A stretch of 10,277 nucleotides of DNA. Origin: an uncultured Hyphomicrobiales bacterium (GTDB lineage Bacteria; Pseudomonadota; Alphaproteobacteria; Rhizobiales; Beijerinckiaceae). The stretch is taken from the NCBI GenBank assembly GCA_903916165.1, contig CAIWVR010000614.1, positions 1-10,277 of the forward strand. The letters run 5' to 3'. Every line of letters begins with the position of its first letter. Position 1 is the first letter of the stretch. The position numbers were made by a program, and so were the translations under genes. The notes beneath the pieces are model-generated. The model was not told the DNA's origin and did no database searches. It saw only the letters and a program-made list of their open reading frames with translations. This document shows positions 7,476 through 10,277 of this stretch, in pieces.

Positions 7476-7490
7476 GCGGGGGCGCCTCCC
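7467..7490. repeat. Inverted repeat overlapping the pyrB -35 box
   Basis: GGGAGGC (7467-7473) pairs with GCCTCCC (7484-7490) around a 10-base centre. The left arm covers four bases of the pyrB -35 box and the right arm runs two bases into the first palindromic repeat. It may be an operator or a by-product of the repeat's arrival. Confidence 0.45.
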
Positions 7491-7542
7491 TTCTCCCGCG
7501 CTCGCGGGAGAAGGTGGCACGCGAAGCGTGACGGATGAGGGC
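7489..7542 (+). repeat. RIME-like palindromic repeat, left copy
   Basis: This copy has two successive hairpins. The first is a perfect 12-bp stem, CCTTCTCCCGCG with CGCGGGAGAAGG (7489-7500 and 7503-7514), with only 2 bases between. The second is a 5-bp stem CACGC/GCGTG (7518-7522 and 7526-7530) with loop GAA. A conserved tail ACGGATGAGGGC follows. It resembles the palindromic intergenic elements (RIME class) known from rhizobial genomes, assigned from memory. It lies just upstream of the pyrB promoter. Confidence 0.8.
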
Positions 7543-7576
7543 TTTTCAAAAAGAGAAACACCTCTTCATGGCAGGT

Positions 7577-7629
7577 GCCCTCACCCGTCTGGCTTTGCCA
7601 GCCACCCTCTCCCGCACTGCGGGAGAGGG
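7577..7629 (-). repeat. RIME-like palindromic repeat, right copy (inverted)
   Basis: This is the same element as 7489-7542 in opposite orientation, 34 bases away. The long stem is a perfect 12 bp, CCCTCTCCCGCA with TGCGGGAGAGGG (7605-7616 and 7618-7629), with one base between. The short stem is CTGGC/GCCAG (7589-7593 and 7597-7601) with loop TTT. Both stems differ in sequence from the left copy but stay paired. The outer GAGGGC/GCCCTC segments (7537-7542 and 7577-7582) are also complementary. It starts 18 bases past the clc stop but has no following U-run, so it is not a standard terminator. It could still shield the clc mRNA 3' end. Confidence 0.8.
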
Positions 7630-7647
7630 ACGCGCACGACCAACACC

Positions 7648-9414
7648 CTACTTCGAAAATTCCCGATTCCGCCGCTCCAGCTCCTCGCCGTAGCGGCGCA
7701 GCGCGTGCGATTCGGTGACCACGCCGAGCACCCGGCGGGTTTCGGCATCGTCGATCACCGCCAGCACGTCGGTCTCGCTCGCCTCGAACATGTCCAGCGT
7801 CTCGCGGATGGTCATCCCGGGCAGCAGCCACACGTCGCGCTGGCCGGCGAGGTCGGCCACGGGCTGCTGCGCCTGATCGGGCGACACGGCTGAAAGATCG
7901 GCGGCCAGCACGATCCCGGCGTAGCGGCCCAGCGAATCCAGCGCAACGATCTGCTTCGTGACGCCGGGCGGAAACATGTCACGCGCCACGGCGACGGTGA
8001 CGTCGCCCGGCACCGTGCGCACGTCCTTGCGCATCAGACGGGCGACATTGAGCTGGCGCACCCAGCCGACATCATGGGGGCCGCGGATCGTTTCGCCGCG
8101 CAGATGAAAACGCCAGGTGGCGAAGGAATAACCGAAGGTCTCGCGCACGATCAGCGCGCTCAGAGCGGAGGCCGCCAGCGCCGCCGCCGTGACGTGAAAA
8201 TCGCCCGTGATCTCGAGCGCCAGCACGGTCATGCTGACGGGGGCACCCAGCACGCCGGTGCCGAAAGCCGCCATGCCCGCGATCGCCGCCAGCCCCGCGG
8301 GAAAGTTGAAGGGCGTGTAGAGATTTGCCGTCTCCGCATAGAGACGCCCGAGCAGGCCGCCGATCAGCAGCGAGGCGAAGAAAAGTCCGCCGCGAAAGCC
8401 CGAGCCAAGCGAGATCGCCGAGGCCAGTCCCTTCAGCACAATGAGCCCGGCCAGCATGCCCAGCGGCACCGATTGCATCAGGTTGAGCTCGAACGCGCCA
8501 TGCCCGGCGCCGAGCACCTGTGGCGTGACGAGGCCGAAGCCGCCGACGATCAGCCCGCCGAGCGCCGGCCGCAGCACAACGGGGGCTCGACGGTGGCTGA
8601 AGACGCGCTCCGCCAGGGCGACGCCCTGCATCAGCAGGATGCTGCCGAAGGCGCAGATCACACCAAGGATGAACACATGGCCGAAGAAGGCACCGGTCGC
8701 CGCATTGAAATCCGTGAGCACGGGCAAGGGGCCATGCCGATGCGTCATCATGCCCGAGACAAGGCTGGCAACGATCGCGCTGGCGACCACGGGCACCAGC
8801 GAGGCCACCGCATAGGCGCCCAGTACAACCTCGAACGCATAAAACGCGCCCGCCAGCGGCGCGCCGAACGCGGCCGAAATGGCACCGGCCGCGCCACAGG
8901 CGACAAGCAGGCGCATGTCGGCGCGCCGGGCGGCCAGCCCTCTGCCCAGGACAGAAGACAATGCGCAGCAGACCTGCGTATAGGCCGCCTCCAGCCCGAC
9001 CGAGGCGCCACAGGCATTGGAGATGAATGTCTGCAGCGTAATATAAAGAGAGCCGCCGATGCTCAGCCGCCCGCCATGCAGGGCGTTTGCCTCGATGGCG
9101 TCGGCCATCCGGCCCTTGAAGCGCGTGCCCGCCAGCCAGACAACGGCCGACAACAGGAAGCCGCCCCCGACGGGGAAGACCAGCGCGCGCCAGAGCTCGA
9201 TGCTGACAGTCGCGGACAGGCGCTGGTCGACCGGCAGGGCGAACAGGACCTCATGCAGAAACTGCGCCGCATTGGCGATCAACGCCACCAGGGCACCCGA
9301 GACGACGCCGATCACCAGCGCGCAGAGAGCGAGGCCAGCTTCACGCGTGCGAACGAAGGTTCGCAGCCAGAAGGGGAAGAAACGTTCGAAAGCCCGGGTG
9401 GGTAAGGCAGCCAT
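7648..9414 (-). CDS. CLC-family chloride channel/transporter with two C-terminal CBS domains
   Basis: A 588-residue integral membrane protein, with a CLC pore domain at about 25-430 and a cytoplasmic CBS pair at about 455-575. Family marks are FGAPLAGAFYAFE (183-195), GSGFRGGLFFASLLIGG (337-353) and GAPVSMTVLALEITGD (390-405). The filter motifs are atypical. The GSGIP position appears to read KGRMA (100-104), GREGP reads GLEAA (140-144, gating Glu142 kept) and GxFxP reads GLFFA (343-347). The E. coli exchanger's proton Glu203 aligns with Val196, as in vertebrate CLC channels (E-V). Transport mode is thus uncertain. The chosen ATG (9414) has GGAG five bases upstream. An ATG at 9447 would sit between the -35 and -10 of the likely promoter, so I rejected it. 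It is a single-gene unit, and the CBS pair suggests nucleotide control. Confidence 0.92.
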   Translation of the reverse strand: MAALPTRAFERFFPFWLRTFVRTREAGLALCALVIGVVSGALVALIANAAQFLHEVLFALPVDQRLSATVSIELWRALVFPVGGGFLLSAVVWLAGTRFKGRMADAIEANALHGGRLSIGGSLYITLQTFISNACGASVGLEAAYTQVCCALSSVLGRGLAARRADMRLLVACGAAGAISAAFGAPLAGAFYAFEVVLGAYAVASLVPVVASAIVASLVSGMMTHRHGPLPVLTDFNAATGAFFGHVFILGVICAFGSILLMQGVALAERVFSHRRAPVVLRPALGGLIVGGFGLVTPQVLGAGHGAFELNLMQSVPLGMLAGLIVLKGLASAISLGSGFRGGLFFASLLIGGLLGRLYAETANLYTPFNFPAGLAAIAGMAAFGTGVLGAPVSMTVLALEITGDFHVTAAALAASALSALIVRETFGYSFATWRFHLRGETIRGPHDVGWVRQLNVARLMRKDVRTVPGDVTVAVARDMFPPGVTKQIVALDSLGRYAGIVLAADLSAVSPDQAQQPVADLAGQRDVWLLPGMTIRETLDMFEASETDVLAVIDDAETRRVLGVVTESHALRRYGEELERRNREFSK

Positions 9415-9436
9415 GGCAACTCCGGCGACTGCCCCG

Positions 9437-9464
9437 GCATAGACCATTCGCAGAATGTCTCCAA
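9437..9464 (-). promoter_or_regulatory. Probable promoter of the CLC gene
   Basis: On the minus strand, -35 TTGGAG (9459-9464) and -10 CTATGC (9437-9442) are 16 bases apart. The expected start near 9430 gives a leader of about 16 bases that holds the GGAG site for the ATG at 9414. This supports that start over the ATG at 9447. Confidence 0.5.
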
Positions 9465-9496
9465 GCCGCGCCGGATCGTCCCGGCTGAAGCGGGGA

Positions 9497-9525
9497 GGCC
9501 CCCGGACGGGTCCAATTCAGGGGCC
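9497..9525. repeat. Nested inverted repeat between the CLC gene and topA
   Basis: The outer arms GGCCCC (9497-9502) and GGGGCC (9520-9525) enclose a small hairpin GGAC-GG-GTCC (9504-9513). It lies upstream of both likely promoters of the divergent pair, so it would not be in either transcript. It may be an operator or a supercoiling-sensitive site; function is unknown. Confidence 0.4.
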
Positions 9526-9542
9526 GCCGCCCGCAAGCCCAT

Positions 9543-9571
9543 TTGACAGGCAGGGGTCGCTCCACCATGTT
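9543..9571 (+). promoter_or_regulatory. Possible topA promoter
   Basis: A perfect consensus -35 TTGACA (9543-9548) is followed after 17 bases by CATGTT (9566-9571), a moderate -10. The expected start near 9578 gives a leader of about 85 bases to topA. The strong -35 is the main support. Confidence 0.5.
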
Positions 9572-9579
9572 TCGCTCCG

Positions 9580-9604
9580 CCAGCTTGGCCCCCGGGGGCT
9601 CTGG
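9580..9604 (+). other. GC-rich palindrome at the predicted topA mRNA 5' end
   Basis: GCCCCCGGGGGC (9588-9599) is a perfect 12-bp palindrome flanked by CCAG (9580-9583) and CTGG (9601-9604). With small bulges this could fold as a stem-loop right at the predicted transcript start, which could stabilise the mRNA. The 58 bases from here to the topA start hold only the ribosome binding site. Confidence 0.4.
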
Positions 9605-9662
9605 AAGACGGGTCGCAAGAACCGCCTTCAAAGACCAAGCCATTGAATTTTAGGGTATTTTC

Positions 9663-10277
9663 ATGGACGTTGTCATCGTCGAGTCGCCGGCCAAGGCCAA
9701 GACGATCAACAAATATCTCGGGCCCAATTACGAGGTCTACGCCTCGTTCGGGCACGTGCGCGACCTGCCGGCCAAGGATGGCTCCGTCGATCCCGAGGCG
9801 GATTTCGCCATGCTCTGGGAGGTCGACGCCAAGGCGGCCAAGCGCCTCTCCGATATCGCCGCCGCCGTGAAGGATGCCGACAAGGTCATTCTCGCAACCG
9901 ATCCGGATCGCGAGGGCGAGGCCATTTCCTGGCACGTGCTGGAAGTGCTGAAGAGCAAGAAGGTCCTCAAGGACAAGCATGTCGAGCGCGTGGTGTTCAA
10001 CGCGATCACCAAGAGCGCCATTCTGGAAGCCATGAAGGCGCCACGCCAGATCGACACCGCGCTGGTCGATGCCTATCTCGCCCGCCGGGCGCTCGATTAT
10101 CTTGTCGGCTTCAACCTGTCTCCGGTGCTGTGGCGCAAGCTGCCCGGCGCGAAATCGGCCGGCCGCGTGCAATCGGTGTCGTTGCGCCTCGTCTGCGACC
10201 GCGAGCTGGAAATCGAGAAATTCCGGGCGCGGGAATATTGGTCGCTCGCCGCCTTCCTGAAGACCAAGGCTGGCGCG
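9663..10277 (+). CDS. topA: DNA topoisomerase I, N-terminal part (runs off right edge)
   Basis: The first 205 residues of type IA topoisomerase I, which relaxes negative supercoils by a single-strand break and passage. The Toprim domain is clear: Glu7 in VESPAKAKT, GHVRDLP (30-36) and the Mg-binding DPDREGE (80-86). NAITKSAI (113-120) and SAGRVQS (165-171) mark the beginning of the following core domains. The catalytic Tyr lies beyond the window. The ATG at 9663 has AGGG (9652-9655) seven bases upstream and gives the normal MDVVIVESPAKAK start. It is divergent from the CLC gene. In related genomes I recall dprA and topA side by side; here dprA is about 5 kb away on the other strand, with the pyr cluster and the CLC gene between. 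Confidence 0.97.
   Translation, partial: MDVVIVESPAKAKTINKYLGPNYEVYASFGHVRDLPAKDGSVDPEADFAMLWEVDAKAAKRLSDIAAAVKDADKVILATDPDREGEAISWHVLEVLKSKKVLKDKHVERVVFNAITKSAILEAMKAPRQIDTALVDAYLARRALDYLVGFNLSPVLWRKLPGAKSAGRVQSVSLRLVCDRELEIEKFRAREYWSLAAFLKTKAGA

Noticed and set aside
7605..7629. The right repeat hairpin as the intrinsic terminator of the CLC gene
   Set aside because: The stem is strong but no U-run follows it in the transcript direction, so it does not meet the standard pattern.
8074..9405. A 443-codon open frame on the plus strand
   Set aside because: It is antisense to the CLC gene; its product is almost all Arg, Gln, Asp and Gly with no domain, a codon-bias shadow.
9312..10172. A 286-codon minus-strand open frame over the CLC-topA gap and topA
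   Set aside because: It runs antisense through the topA Toprim domain and crosses the divergent promoter region; it shows no motifs.
1..10277. A new defence, mobile or biosynthetic system
   Set aside because: Every confident gene except one small hypothetical belongs to a known family. I saw no transposase, integrase, toxin-antitoxin pair, CRISPR repeat or biosynthetic enzyme set on either strand.

Overview
The window looks like core chromosome of a GC-rich alphaproteobacterium, most likely of the order Hyphomicrobiales (Rhizobiales). This rests on the protein wording of GatCA, PyrB, the PyrC-like protein, DprA and TopA, on the likely promoters (TTGnnn-N16/17-CTATnn), and on a RIME-like palindromic repeat pair. 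Genus cannot be named from what is visible. Nothing looks like a phage, plasmid, transposon, CRISPR array, tRNA or rRNA, and no multigene system of a new kind is present.

Layout. Positions 1-1353 (minus strand) hold the start of the gatCA operon: gatC, then gatA, which runs off the left edge, with a clear promoter upstream of gatC. Next (1434-2132, minus) is a UPF0173 metallo-beta-lactamase-fold hydrolase. Divergent from it is ruvX (2231-2731, plus); the short gap between them carries a perfect 14-bp tandem duplication. A 305-bp stretch without a convincing gene follows (2732-3036), with one possible terminator. A small uncharacterised helical protein (3037-3294, plus) overlaps the end of the convergent dprA by 16 bp.

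Positions 3279-7475 hold a minus-strand cluster in transcription order pyrB, pyrC-like, plsY, dprA. It joins the second step of pyrimidine synthesis, phospholipid acylation and single-strand DNA handling. Its promoter touches the pyrB start, so the pyrB mRNA may be leaderless. The pyrC-like protein has lost most dihydroorotase metal ligands and is probably a non-catalytic PyrC'/PyrX subunit, so the active dihydroorotase should be encoded elsewhere.

Between pyrB and the next gene lie two inverted copies of a palindromic repeat with compensatory base changes. Then comes a CLC-type chloride transporter or channel with two CBS domains (7648-9414, minus). All of its filter motifs are atypical, and it lacks the proton glutamate of the exchangers. 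Divergent from it, topA (DNA topoisomerase I) starts at 9663 and runs off the right edge.

The points most worth a second look are the degenerate PyrC, the divergent CLC filter, the covarying repeat pair beside the pyrB promoter, the likely leaderless pyrB, and an 18-residue insertion in GatA.
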